Below are positions 19,301-28,504 of a stretch of DNA of 64,000 nt, piece by piece. The notes beneath the pieces were generated by a model. The model was not told the DNA's origin, did no database searches, and worked only from the letters and a program-made list of their open reading frames with translations. The stretch spans positions 3,596,001 through 3,660,000 of the forward strand of contig NZ_JBNINT010000001.1 of the NCBI RefSeq assembly GCF_050510895.1. The letters are read 5' to 3'. Positions within the stretch are counted from its first letter, which is position 1. Each line of letters starts with the position of its first letter. The stretch is from Pannonibacter phragmitetus_B. Lineage in GTDB: Bacteria; Pseudomonadota; Alphaproteobacteria; Rhizobiales; Stappiaceae. The position numbers and the translations under genes are program-made.

Positions 19301-20473
19301 TCAGTTCTGACTGGCTTGACGCTGCAAACATGCCAGCCACTCGCCGCGCACCTCTGCATCTGCCTCAAAGGCGAGACGCTCCTGCGCCAGCACCATGAAG
19401 GCCTCCGGCGCAAGCAGCCGCGAAAGGGCCCAGACGGCGGCCCCGCGCACAATCACAGCATCATCACCCAGCAGCGTAACGATCTGTGACAGATGACTGG
19501 TATCGCCGCTGTTTCCTGCCGCGATCAGGCAATTGCGGATGAAGCGGTCCCGGCCGATGCGCTTGACCGGAGATCCTGAAAACAGCTGGCGGAAGGCCGG
19601 ATCATCCAGCTTCAGAAGCGCATCCAGGGATGGCGCCTCCAGATCCGCCCGCGCCTTAAGCTTGGCCTCACGGGCCTCCACGGCAAATTTGTTCCAGGGG
19701 CAGGCGGCAAGGCAATCGTCACAGCCATAGATGCGGTTGCCCATGGGTTCACGGAACTCTGCCGGGATGGGTCCGGCGTGCTCGATGGTCAGATAGGAAA
19801 TGCAGCGGCGGGCGTCGAGCCGGTAGGGCTGCGGGAAGGCGCCTGTCGGACAGGCGGAGAGGCAGGCCCGGCAGGAGCCGCAATGGTCCCGCTCCGGCTC
19901 TGCGGCGGACAGATCCAGCGTGGTGAAGATGCTGGCGAGAAAGAACCAAGAGCCAAGCCGCCGCGACACCAGATTGGTGTGCTTGCCCTGCCAGCCAAGA
20001 CCCGCAGCCTGCGCCAGCGGCTTTTCCATGACCGGCGCCGTATCAACGAAGACCTTCACATCGCCGCCGCCCGCGCGCGAGACGAGAAAGCTCGCCAGCT
20101 CCTTCAGCTTGCCCTTGGTGACATCGTGATAATCCCGGTGACGGGCATAGACGGAGATGTTGCCCCGGTCCGGATGGGCGAGGTTTTCCAGCGCATCCCC
20201 GGCGGGGCCATAGTTCATGGCCAGCATGATGACAGAGCGCACCTGCGGCCACAGCACGCTGGGGCTGCCGCGCCGGTCCGCTGTCTCCTCCATCCAGCCC
20301 ATGGTGCCGTGATGGCCATCGGCGAGAAACTGCGCCAGCCGCTGCGGGGCCTGCGGGATGGCGCCGGGCCGGGTGATGGCGAGGTCATCAAAGCCCAGCT
20401 GGGCCGCCTTTTCCCTGAGCTGGCTGCAAAGGCGGTCCAGGGCCTTTGCCGAAAGCGCCGGGCTTGAAGGCAC
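19301..20473 (-). CDS. queG: Epoxyqueuosine reductase QueG
   Basis: QueG carries out the last step of queuosine tRNA modification, a cobalamin and 4Fe-4S dependent reduction. Seen: GFDDLAITRPGAIP near the start, ISVYARHRDYHDV, the catalytic-Asp segment VFVDTAPVMEKPLA, two ferredoxin clusters (CGSCRACLSACPTGAF and CDDCLAACPWNKF), and a C-terminal HEAT-like region. I place the start at GTG 20473, giving 390 residues; longer readings run into the upstream GST gene, which ends at 20497. The two genes are co-directional and 23 bases apart. Confidence 0.94.
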   Translation of the reverse strand: MPSSPALSAKALDRLCSQLREKAAQLGFDDLAITRPGAIPQAPQRLAQFLADGHHGTMGWMEETADRRGSPSVLWPQVRSVIMLAMNYGPAGDALENLAHPDRGNISVYARHRDYHDVTKGKLKELASFLVSRAGGGDVKVFVDTAPVMEKPLAQAAGLGWQGKHTNLVSRRLGSWFFLASIFTTLDLSAAEPERDHCGSCRACLSACPTGAFPQPYRLDARRCISYLTIEHAGPIPAEFREPMGNRIYGCDDCLAACPWNKFAVEAREAKLKARADLEAPSLDALLKLDDPAFRQLFSGSPVKRIGRDRFIRNCLIAAGNSGDTSHLSQIVTLLGDDAVIVRGAAVWALSRLLAPEAFMVLAQERLAFEADAEVRGEWLACLQRQASQN

Positions 20474-20496
20474 AACCGGGCTGTTCCGGCTCTCCG

Positions 20497-21188
20497 TCAG
20501 AAGTCCAGATCCGCGTAGGTCATCGACGGCGGCATGCCGAGCATCTTTTCGCTCAGGAGCGGACGGAAACTCGGACGCGACTTTACCCGCGCATACCAGG
20601 CCTTGACGTTTTCCTCGGTGTCCCATGGCACTTCGCCCAGATAATCGGCGCAGGACATTTCTGCGGCGAGCGCGAAATCCGCAAAGCTCAGCCGGTCACC
20701 GCCCAGCCATTTGCGTGAAGCCGCAAGATAGCCGAAATAGCGCATATGATGGTGAATATTGGCGCGCGCCACGCGGAGAATGGCCGAATCCGGCTCACCG
20801 CCCCCACGGAACGGGGCATATCCTGCTTGTAGATACGCTCGCGCACGAAATGGCCCACAACCTCGTCGTCGAACTTGCGCAGGCCCCATTCGACCAGACG
20901 CCGGGTTTCGGCGCGCAGTTCCGGGTGATCTGGCATCAGCCGCCGGTCACCCATCGCATAGCCGCGCGTTTCATCGAGATATTCCATGATGGCATAGGGG
21001 CCGCAGACCGGCGTGCCGCCGTTCTCGACCAGAACCGGCACAGTCCCTGCCGGATTGAGCATCAGGAATTCCCGGCGCCGTTCCCAGGGGTTGAGCGTGT
21101 GCATCTCGTAATTTGCGCCGTACTCACCGAGGATGAGACGCACAAAACGGGAAGACGGCGAGAACGGATGGTGATAAAGCGTGAGCAT
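20497..21188 (-). CDS. fzlA: Glutathione S-transferase family protein, probably FtsZ-binding FzlA, one frameshift
   Basis: The N-terminal thioredoxin-like domain (MLTLYHHPFSPSSRFVRLIL, GTVPVLVENGG) is followed by an all-helical domain ending KSRPSFRPLL and MTYADLDF. The C5 run 20801-20805 lacks one base. Correction gives 230 residues. The size, a Trp at position 35, and the terminal Asp in ADLDF agree with what I recall of alphaproteobacterial FzlA, a GST-fold protein that binds FtsZ. Position beside queG and uppP is also familiar. An ordinary GST is the alternative. Confidence 0.75.
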
Positions 21189-21368
21189 TCAGTGATTTGG
21201 ACCTTCAGCGCCGGGTGCCCCCAAGCGCCCGTCACAACTCTAGTAGGATATGGTTAGCATCCTCTTGCTGCCGCCCTCTTTTCCCGCGAGACAGCGCGCT
21301 CGCATAGATCATGCCCCGCAGCGGGATTCAATAGGCTCTCAACAGGTCTTTTCAGGAGTTCATTTGCG

Positions 21369-22175
21369 ATGACAAGCGATACGATCATCAGTGCCTTCAT
21401 TCTGGGCATCGTCGAGGGCCTGACGGAGTTCATCCCGGTATCCTCCACCGGTCACATTCTGCTGCTCGGGCATTTTCTGGGTTTCGAGAACACGGGCCGC
21501 ACCTTCGAGGTGCTGATCCAGCTTGGCGCCATCCTCGCCATCCTCAGCGTCTATTTCGGGCGGCTTTGGTCTATCGCAACAGCCCTGCCGCACGACCGGC
21601 GTGCCCAGCGCTTTGTTACGGGCATTCTTCTGGCCTTCCTGCCGGCCGCCATCATCGGCGTGCTAGCACATGGCTTCATCAAGACGGTGCTGTTTGAATC
21701 GCCCATGCTGATCTGCACCACGCTGCTGCTGGGCGGTATCGTACTGCTGGTGATCGACAGGCTGCCGCTGAAGCCGCGCTATCACAACGTCATGGATTAT
21801 CCGCTGCCGCTGTGCCTTGCCATCGGCTTCTTTCAGTGCCTTGCCATGGTGCCGGGTGTTTCGCGCTCCGGTTCCACCATCGTTGGATCGCTGCTGATGG
21901 GCACGGACAAGCGCTCTGCGGCTGAGTTCTCGTTCTTCCTCGCCATGCCGACCATGGCAGGCGCCTTTGCCTATGATCTTTACAAGAACCGGGATGCGCT
22001 TTCGATGGACGATGCCGCGCTCATCAGCATCGGCTTTGTCACGTCCTTCGTGGCGGCTGTCTTTGTGGTGCGCAAGCTGCTGGACTTCGTGTCCCGCCAC
22101 GGCTTCGCCCCCTTCGCCTGGTGGCGCATTGCCGTTGGCCTTGCCGGTTTTGCCGGTCTCTATTTCTTCGGATAA
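21369..22175 (+). CDS. uppP: Undecaprenyl-diphosphatase UppP/BacA
   Basis: This integral membrane phosphatase recycles the lipid carrier for peptidoglycan synthesis. The 268-residue, multi-helix protein has the active-site blocks GIVEGLTEFIPVSSTGHILL and the second loop PGVSRSGSTIVGSLL. CAGGAG precedes the ATG. It is a single gene, divergent from the GST gene, with about 180 bases of promoter region between them. Confidence 0.96.
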   Translation: MTSDTIISAFILGIVEGLTEFIPVSSTGHILLLGHFLGFENTGRTFEVLIQLGAILAILSVYFGRLWSIATALPHDRRAQRFVTGILLAFLPAAIIGVLAHGFIKTVLFESPMLICTTLLLGGIVLLVIDRLPLKPRYHNVMDYPLPLCLAIGFFQCLAMVPGVSRSGSTIVGSLLMGTDKRSAAEFSFFLAMPTMAGAFAYDLYKNRDALSMDDAALISIGFVTSFVAAVFVVRKLLDFVSRHGFAPFAWWRIAVGLAGFAGLYFFG

Positions 22176-22290
22176 GCGGCTCATACCAACACTCGATGAG
22201 CTTGCCTCATTGCGTGTTGGCCAAGCACGTGCAGCGCATGAGCAATTTTAAGGCGTGATGCGTCAGCATCTAAAGCCTTGGTATCAAGCC

Positions 22291-22614
22291 TCAGGCAATG
22301 CCAGAGGCTCTCAATGCCGCCGTCATGGCAGCCGCGCCAATGACGATGACGGGAAACGGTGCCCGCAGCAGATAAAGCCCAAGACCGGCGGCAACACCTG
22401 CCGGTCTTGCCCAGCCCGCGAATGCGGCGCCATCCAGCAGCGCGGAACTGGCCATCAGCGACACCAGCATCACCACGGCAGCCGCCTGAAACAGCTGCTG
22501 CATGCCGCCGGAGAGCACCAGCCGTCCATGCAGCAAAGGCCCCGTGGCACGGAAGGCAAAGGTGCCCGCTGCCAGCGCCAGAATGGCGGCAAGCGGCATC
22601 AGGTTCTCAGTCAT
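22291..22614 (-). CDS. azlD: AzlD family branched-chain amino acid exporter subunit
   Basis: This small membrane protein of 107 residues has three to four helices (LMPLAAILALAAGTFAFRATG, AAAVVMLVSLMASSALLDG, and so on). It pairs with AzlC to export branched-chain or related amino acids. ATG 22614 overlaps the end of azlC by eight bases, so the two are co-translated. The longer upstream reading lies inside azlC and is rejected. Confidence 0.9.
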   Translation of the reverse strand: MTENLMPLAAILALAAGTFAFRATGPLLHGRLVLSGGMQQLFQAAAVVMLVSLMASSALLDGAAFAGWARPAGVAAGLGLYLLRAPFPVIVIGAAAMTAALRASGIA

Positions 22615-23323
22615 TTGCGCAATCCCCTGCCAGTTCACGGGCTGACGCGTCCCGACGCGGCCTGCGAATGAAAACGACCAGCCCGCCAAGCGCTGCCAGC
22701 ACCGGGACACCTGCGGGCAGAACCGGCGTCAGTGCAAAGGCAATGGCCGCACCGAGGCCGGCGGCAAGCCGCAGCCGTGCGTCTTTCAGGGCTGGCAGAA
22801 CCAGCGCCAGAAGCACGGCCGGAAAGGCCGCATCAAGGCCCAGCGCCGACGCATCCCCCACTGCCTGCCCGAGCACGGCCCCGGCGATTGTCCCCATGTT
22901 CCACAGGATGTAGAGGCCCACGGCGCAGGCCCAGTAAAGCGCACGGGCGCGCTCCGGATTGCTGTCCTTCAACGAAAAAGCCAGTGCCTCGTCGGTGAGA
23001 AGATGCGAGCCGACAAGCTTCTGCAGCAGCCCGCCGCGCAGGAGACCTGCCACTGAAAAGCCGAAGGGGAGATGCCGCGCGTTGAGCACCAGTCCAGCCA
23101 GAACCGCCGCAACCGGTCCCCCGCCCGCCAGCACCACCCCCACCGCTGCAAACTGCGAAGCACCGGCGAAAACGATGGTAGACATGGCCAAAGGCACCCA
23201 GAACGGCAATCCGCCGCCCGTCGCTATGGCCCCGAAGGAAACACCGGCGATGGTGGTTGCGCCGCAAACCAGCAGCACGTCCATCCAGTCGCGGCGCGTG
23301 AGTGTTTGAAATATCGTCCGCAT
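22607..23323 (-). CDS. azlC: AzlC family branched-chain amino acid exporter, large subunit
   Basis: This polytopic membrane protein has the AzlC hallmarks GVSFGAIATGGGLPFWVPLAMS, FAGASQFAAVGV and LNARHLPFG. ATG 23323 gives 238 residues; further upstream the frame enters the promoter region. It is transcribed divergently from an XRE-cupin regulator, with candidate operator repeats between them. Export of branched-chain amino acids is the family role and the true substrate here is unknown. Confidence 0.9.
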   Translation of the reverse strand: MRTIFQTLTRRDWMDVLLVCGATTIAGVSFGAIATGGGLPFWVPLAMSTIVFAGASQFAAVGVVLAGGGPVAAVLAGLVLNARHLPFGFSVAGLLRGGLLQKLVGSHLLTDEALAFSLKDSNPERARALYWACAVGLYILWNMGTIAGAVLGQAVGDASALGLDAAFPAVLLALVLPALKDARLRLAAGLGAAIAFALTPVLPAGVPVLAALGGLVVFIRRPRRDASARELAGDCAND

Positions 23324-23350
23324 GTGCGATAAAATGGACAACAACAGATC

Positions 23351-23375
23351 GTTCGTCAAGACGAACAATCGTTCG
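23351..23375. promoter_or_regulatory. Candidate operator in the azlC / XRE-regulator divergent promoter
   Basis: GTTCGTcaagACGAAC (23351-23366) is a perfect six-base inverted repeat, followed five bases on by a third GTTCG (23371-23375). It lies midway between the two divergent starts, the place expected for a self-regulating local repressor. Confidence 0.55.
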
Positions 23376-23410
23376 ATATCAAGAACATTCAAGAGACGCG
23401 AAAGCCCCGC

Positions 23411-23971
23411 ATGACCGACACCGCCGAAGCCCTCAGGCAATGGATTGGCATTGCCCTCAAGACCGAGCGGGAAAAGGCGGGACTGAGCCTCAGCGAACTG
23501 GCACGACGGGCCGGTCTTTCGAAGTCCACACTGTCTCAGCTGGAAGCAGGCAGCGGCAATCCGGGCATTGAAACCCTGTGGATGCTGGCGGTGGCGCTGA
23601 ACATTCCCTTCAGCCGCCTTGTGGACCGGCCGGAGCGCACCACACGCCTTGTGCGGGCGGGCGAAGGCTCCGCGACGTTTTCCGAAGAAGCCGCCGTCCG
23701 TGCGACGCTTCTGTCCACTGGCAGCAATGGCGTTCGGCGGGACATCTACCGGATGGATCTCGAACCCGGCCGTGCGCGCCGCTCTCCAGCGCATATTGCC
23801 GGCACGACGGAACATGTGCTGGTCGCAACCGGGCGTGCCCGTGTTGGCCCGGAGGCGGAGACCGAGGAACTCTCGCCCGGCGATTATTACGCCTACCCCG
23901 GCGATACGGCCCATCTCTATGAAGCCCTTGAGCCCGGCACGGTGCTAATGCTGGTGATGGAGCACGCGTGA
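23411..23971 (+). CDS. XRE-family transcriptional regulator with C-terminal cupin domain
   Basis: The 186-residue protein has an N-terminal helix-turn-helix (about 10-65, LSLSELARRAGLSKSTLSQL) and a C-terminal cupin (about 110-180, with GTTEHVLVATGRARVG and LSPGDYYAYPGDTAHLYEAL) expected to sense a small ligand. It is divergent from azlCD with repeated GTTCG motifs between, so it most likely controls the exporter in response to an amino acid. This pairing is common for AzlC families. The ligand is not known. Confidence 0.88.
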   Translation: MTDTAEALRQWIGIALKTEREKAGLSLSELARRAGLSKSTLSQLEAGSGNPGIETLWMLAVALNIPFSRLVDRPERTTRLVRAGEGSATFSEEAAVRATLLSTGSNGVRRDIYRMDLEPGRARRSPAHIAGTTEHVLVATGRARVGPEAETEELSPGDYYAYPGDTAHLYEALEPGTVLMLVMEHA

Positions 23972-24078
23972 CATGAAGGCCGCGCAGCGTCCTCCGGTCC
24001 TAACGCTTTTTTCGCTTCCCCTGCGGTAGAACATGGCATCCGGCGCGGTGTGCGCCGCAGTCATGAAGGGGACCTTCC

Positions 24079-25307
24079 GTGCAAGGGCAGCTTTCGATTT
24101 TCCGTCATCTGCTGGCCGCCGCCAGCTTCTGCGCAGCCATTTTCGCCGTGGCGCCCGCAGCTCACGCCGCAGATAACGGCCCTGTCTCCGTCGAACAGGG
24201 CGTGAGCTACGAATATCTCGACCGCTGGGACGTGGACAAGCTGAACGAAATCCTGACCAAGGATACGCCCGCCTTTGCCGGTATCACCGAGACCTACACT
24301 CCAGCCCGCAATGCGGTGAAGCTCTACCGGGTCACCTATCCGTCCGTGATCCCGGAGCGCGGCAACAAGCCGACCGTCGCCACCGGCCTGCTTGCCGTTC
24401 CGGACGTTGAAGGCAGCAGCTTCCCCTCGTGTCCTACCAGCACGGCACGGTCTACCTGAAGCAGCAGGTGCCGTCCTATCCGGATCAGTCGCCGGAAACC
24501 CAGCTGATGATCGCCCAGTTCGCCGGGCAGGGCTATCTGCTGATCGGTGCGGACTATTTCGGCCTCGGCGATTCGCCCGAGACGGAAGGCTACATGGTCA
24601 AGGCCAGCCACCAGCAGGCCACCTATGACATGCTTACCGCCAGCCAGTCCGTGCTCAAGGCCATGAAGCTGGAAGACAGCAAGCTGTTCCTCGCCGGCTG
24701 GTCGCAGGGTGGCTATGTCACCATGGCCATGGTGCAGAAGCTGGAACAGGCCGGCGTGCCCGTCACGGCAGCGGCCACTGCCAGCGCGCCCATCGACATT
24801 TTCGCGGCCCTCAACGGCTTCCTGAATTTCCCGCGCAAGTTCGATGCGGATTGGGTCAACAGCCTGTTCATTCTGTCGTCCTTCTCTTACGAGCACTACT
24901 ATGGCCTGCCCGGCCTCGCCCGTTCGATGATCGCGGAGGAGTATTATGACGTGGCGCAGAAGGCCTATCTGCGCGAGCCCATTGATCCGTCCACGATCCC
25001 GGGCGACCTGCACAAGCTGCTGAAGCCGGAATATTTCGACACCCAGTTCTTCGCCGCCTCCGCCTTTGGACGCCTTGCGGCACAGAACGAAGTCTTCCGC
25101 TGGATCTACAAGACCCCCGTGCGCAACTATTACGGCGAAACGGACGAAGCTATCTCCACCGGGATCGGCCGCATGGCCATGACCTATCAGCAGGCCATCG
25201 GCGCCGGAAACCCGGCTGTGGAAGCCGTCTCCACCGGTGACACCACCCACCGCGGCACCTTCGCCCGCGCCACCCCGCAGTGGAAGGCCTGGTTCGACGG
25301 GCTGTGA
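24079..25307 (+). CDS. Secreted alpha/beta hydrolase (lipase/esterase-like), one frameshift
   Basis: The signal peptide LAAASFCAAIFAVAPAAHA is followed by a hydrolase domain with YLLIGADYFGLGDSP, the nucleophile elbow GWSQGG and a late GDTTHRG that may supply the catalytic His. The CCCC run 24423-24426 lacks one C. Restored, FPLVSYQHGTVYLKQ reads through and the protein is 409 residues. The start is GTG 24079. The substrate is unknown; the closest families are secretory lipases and esterases of periplasmic location. No co-transcribed partner is seen. Confidence 0.82.
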
Positions 25308-25344
25308 GGGCGTTTCCGCCTGCATATTGACCAATGCTTGATTG

Positions 25345-25384
25345 GCCACTCCCAACAACGCCACACGGCATTGTTGGGAGTGGC
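25345..25384. other. Long near-perfect stem-loop between the hydrolase gene and maiA
   Basis: The 18-base arms 25345-25362 and 25367-25384 pair with a single mismatch around the loop ACAC. No T-run follows on either strand, so it is not a classic terminator. It may be a REP-like element, a processing site, or a terminator of the U-less kind. Confidence 0.6.
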
Positions 25385-25502
25385 AAGGGACCTGAACGAA
25401 ACAACGGTTTCATCCCCCGGCGCGGATTTTCCCCTTCCCGCTTGACGGCATATAGTTGCATTTGCAATCAATTGCATTTCCAGTCCGCCTTGGGAGGGGC
25501 TT

Positions 25503-26153
25503 ATGGGCCGCGTTGTCCTTCACACCTATTTCCGCAGTTCCACGTCCTTCCGGGTGCGCATTGCGCTGGCGATGAAGGGCATTGCCTATGAGCCGGTGTT
25601 CCACCACCTGCGCCTCGGCAAGCACCGGGAGCCCGGATATCTTGCCGTCAACCCGCAAGGGCTTGTGCCCACGCTGGAATGGAGCGACGGCACGGTGCTG
25701 AGCCAGTCGCTGGCCATTATCGAGTTTCTGGACGAGATGGTGCCCGAGCCCCGGCTGCTGCCGGAGGATGCCAGAGGCCGGGCGCGGGTGCGGATGCTGT
25801 CGCAGATGATTGCCTGCGACATTCACCCGGTGAACAACCTGCGCATTCTCAACGCCCTGCGCAGCCGCTTCGGCGCTGATGATGCGGCTGTCGCGGACTG
25901 GTTCCGCACATGGGTGGCTGAGACCTTTGGCCCGCTGGAGGCGCTGCTGGCGCAGAGCCCGGAAACAGGCCGCTTCTGCCACGGCGATGCGGTGACCATG
26001 GCCGATCTCTGCCTTGTGGCACAAGTGGCCAACAATGGCCGCTTCGGCGTGGACATGAGCCCCTATCCGGTGATCTCCCGCATCCACGCCGCCGCCATGG
26101 AGCTCCCCGCCTTCACCGCTGCCGCGCCGCAGAATCAGCCTGACGCGGAATAG
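25503..26153 (+). CDS. maiA: Maleylacetoacetate isomerase (zeta-class GST)
   Basis: This glutathione-dependent enzyme isomerises maleylacetoacetate to fumarylacetoacetate in tyrosine/homogentisate breakdown. The 216-residue protein begins LHTYFRSSTSFRVRIALAMKG with the zeta-class SSxSxRVR motif. It continues with NPQGLVPTLEW and the CDIHPVNNLRIL signature. No other homogentisate gene lies nearby. Its 3' end overlaps the convergent DUF1835 gene by 41 bases. AGGGGC precedes the ATG. Confidence 0.88.
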   Translation: MGRVVLHTYFRSSTSFRVRIALAMKGIAYEPVFHHLRLGKHREPGYLAVNPQGLVPTLEWSDGTVLSQSLAIIEFLDEMVPEPRLLPEDARGRARVRMLSQMIACDIHPVNNLRILNALRSRFGADDAAVADWFRTWVAETFGPLEALLAQSPETGRFCHGDAVTMADLCLVAQVANNGRFGVDMSPYPVISRIHAAAMELPAFTAAAPQNQPDAE

Positions 26154-27422
26154 GTGCCTGCCCATCCCAACGCCAGTCTGCCCCTGAAAAACAGGTGATG
26201 CCGCCGACATGCCGGACCTCAGGTGCGCAGGTGCTGAAGTCCAGCGCTCCGGCAAGAAGCCCGCGCCCGGTTCCGGTCAGTTCCACCTGTGCCTTGCCCC
26301 ACTCCCCTTGCATCGGGTCATCACGAAACCGCAGCGGCGGATCGCCCGCCCGCGACAGCCGCAACAGCAGGGCAAGGAACATGAGGTCTCCGAAGAACGG
26401 CAGTGGATCGATCCCGGTCATGAACCCGTGGAAGACACGGCCCCATGTCTGCGCCCCATCTGCGATGAGCTGCAGCGCTGCCCGCTCGCTGAAGCCCAGG
26501 CCGGAAGCCAGATCGGGCAATTCCGCCAGATGCCTGCGGATGGCGCCTGCGAGGAAGGGAAGTGCGGGCGAGGGACTGTCCGCCTGTGCCATCAGCGCCA
26601 ACGGGTCAGAAGCTGCCAGCGCCGCACGCGCCGCCAATCCCACGGCAAAGGCCGGTTCAGGCACTTGCCGGCGGGCCGCGAAGACATGGCGCAGCGCAGC
26701 AGGCGCGAGCTGACCAAGACCGATGAAGTGCTGCAGGCCGGGATAGCGGTCCAGTGCCACCATCTCCACCTTGCGGCGCGGCAATGGCGCAAGCCGGGCC
26801 AGAATATCGGCAAGACAGAACTGGTCATACGGATCATGTTCAAACCAAAGGACGATCCGCGCAAATTCCGTCATGCGCGACAGCATGGCTTCACTGGCAG
26901 CCATCCGCTGCCTTGCATCCTCAGCCGTCACACCCGGATACGTGCTGCCAAGATATGCCACACGGGCCGGAAGGTGATCTGCCCCCATGCGCACCGGCCC
27001 GTCGCACAAGGGATCGTCATGGCAGAGGAACTCCCCTCAAATCCGGCCTGCCGCAGACTGGCTTCGATGTCATGCCCACAGCGGATATGCAGTGTAGGCA
27101 GATCTCCGTCCGGAGCAGGCGCGCCGTGGCGAATGGCGTTGCAGGCCGCATCAAGACCCGTGACATGGGCTTTGAGCGCAGGCCAGCTGGGCAGGCCTGC
27201 CTCACGGGCGATGACCAGCTGTGCATCGGCAAGCTTCGCTCGCGCCGGATCAAGCCGGGCAGCCCGGGGATGATGCGCCTGCAGGCGCGCCAGCGCTGCA
27301 GAATTGCCCGCATGCAGCCCGTCACGCAGCCGCTTGGCTTCGCGCTTCTGGCGGTCAAGATTGAGGGAAAGGTCGGCCTCACTCAAAAGGACGGCCGAAG
27401 GGGAACCAGATTCACCGGTCAT
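26113..27422 (-). CDS. DUF1835 domain-containing protein, one frameshift
   Basis: After an N-terminal helical part (about 1-105), the DUF1835-type region begins LHIRCGHDIEASLRQAGF and continues through LCDGPVRMG and VLWFEHDPYDQFCLADIL to a C-terminal VGGITCF..DWRWDG. The CCCC run 27033-27036 lacks one base. Correction joins both halves into 436 residues. The family is uncharacterised. The stop lies inside the 3' end of the convergent maiA gene, an unusual but small overlap. Confidence 0.75.
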
Positions 27423-27599
27423 GGGGACTCCTCACTCGTCAGAACGGTGTCCGCAGGACCGAAGGGAGCGGGAATCAGGATGGCATAAGCAATGCGCAAC
27501 GCATGAGTGCTGACGAAACGTCTTTCCGCGGACCGGAGGCACGCACTGGAGCCAGACCAAACCCTAGCGCTCTCATAGGAACGCGGCAAGCCCCCAGAA

Positions 27600-27628
27600 A
27601 CGCAAACGGCGCCCGGTGGGGGCGCCGT
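27600..27628 (-). terminator. Terminator of the transaldolase gene
   Basis: ACGGCGCCC (27606-27614) pairs perfectly with GGGCGCCGT (27620-27628). On the minus strand the stem is followed by TTGCGTTTC. It lies about 30 bases after the stop of the small transaldolase gene. Confidence 0.7.
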
Positions 27629-27658
27629 GCATCTTCAAAAGCTCAGAAAACCCGTCAA

Positions 27659-28312
27659 TCAGGCGATCGACTGGCCGGTCTTGGCCCAGTCGGCCAGGAA
27701 GGTTTCAAGGCCCTTGTCGGTCAGCGGATGCTTGACCAGCGCCTTCAGCGTTGCCGGGGGAATGGTGGCAACGTCGGCACCGGCGATGGCGCAATCCTTG
27801 ACGTGGTTGATGGTGCGGATCGACGCAGCCAGGATTTCGGTCTGGAAGCCGTAGTTGTCGTAGATCACCCGGATCTCACGGATCAGCTCCATGCCGTCGA
27901 TGTTGATGTCATCGAGGCGGCCGATGAAGGGCGAGATGTAGGTGGCGCCAGCCTTGGCAGCCAGCAGCGCCTGCGTGGCAGAGAAGCACAGGGTGACGTT
28001 GGTCTTGTGACCGGCAGAGGTCAACGCCTTGCAGGCCTTGAGGCCGTCCATGGTCAGCGGCAGCTTGATGACGACGTTGTCGGCAATGGCGGCCAGCACC
28101 TTGGCTTCGCGCATCATGCCTTCATAGTCGGTGGCGGCCACTTCGGCGGACACGGGGCCCTTGGTGATCTTGCAGATCTCGGCAATGACCTCCTTCATCG
28201 GGCGGCCGGCCTTCATCACAAGCGACGGATTGGTGGTGACGCCATCGAGCAGGCCGGTGGATTCCAGCTCGGCGATCTCGGCGGTGTCTGCGGTATCGAC
28301 AAAGAATTTCAT
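27659..28312 (-). CDS. fsa: Fructose-6-phosphate aldolase / small transaldolase (TalC family)
   Basis: The 217-residue TIM-barrel enzyme begins MKFFVDTADTAEIAEL and has GVTTNPSL, the Schiff-base Lys in NVVIKLPLT, SPFIGRLDDI and TILAASIR-like ILAASIRTINHV. The short form is either a transaldolase of the pentose-phosphate pathway or F6P aldolase; sequence alone does not separate them. In Rhizobiales it typically neighbours priA, as here, where the two are divergent. Start ATG 28312. Confidence 0.92.
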   Translation of the reverse strand: MKFFVDTADTAEIAELESTGLLDGVTTNPSLVMKAGRPMKEVIAEICKITKGPVSAEVAATDYEGMMREAKVLAAIADNVVIKLPLTMDGLKACKALTSAGHKTNVTLCFSATQALLAAKAGATYISPFIGRLDDINIDGMELIREIRVIYDNYGFQTEILAASIRTINHVKDCAIAGADVATIPPATLKALVKHPLTDKGLETFLADWAKTGQSIA

Positions 28313-28504
28313 GCGAGTATCCACTCCCCTTGCGCCCGGCTTGCCCTCTGGGGCAATCAGGCATGAGTTGAGACGCAGGCCATGGAGGATGCCGTGCGTC
28401 TGTCCCGTCCCTGCCTCTTTAGCGTAGGATTGCGCCGAGCAACACCCCCGATTCGGAATGTGACAAGCGATTGCGATACGTCCCTCAGCAACTGACCCGG
28501 CCTT

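Noticed and set aside
27503..28366. 287-codon plus-strand open frame opposite the transaldolase gene
   Set aside because: The minus strand encodes a clear TalC-family protein; the plus frame has no features.
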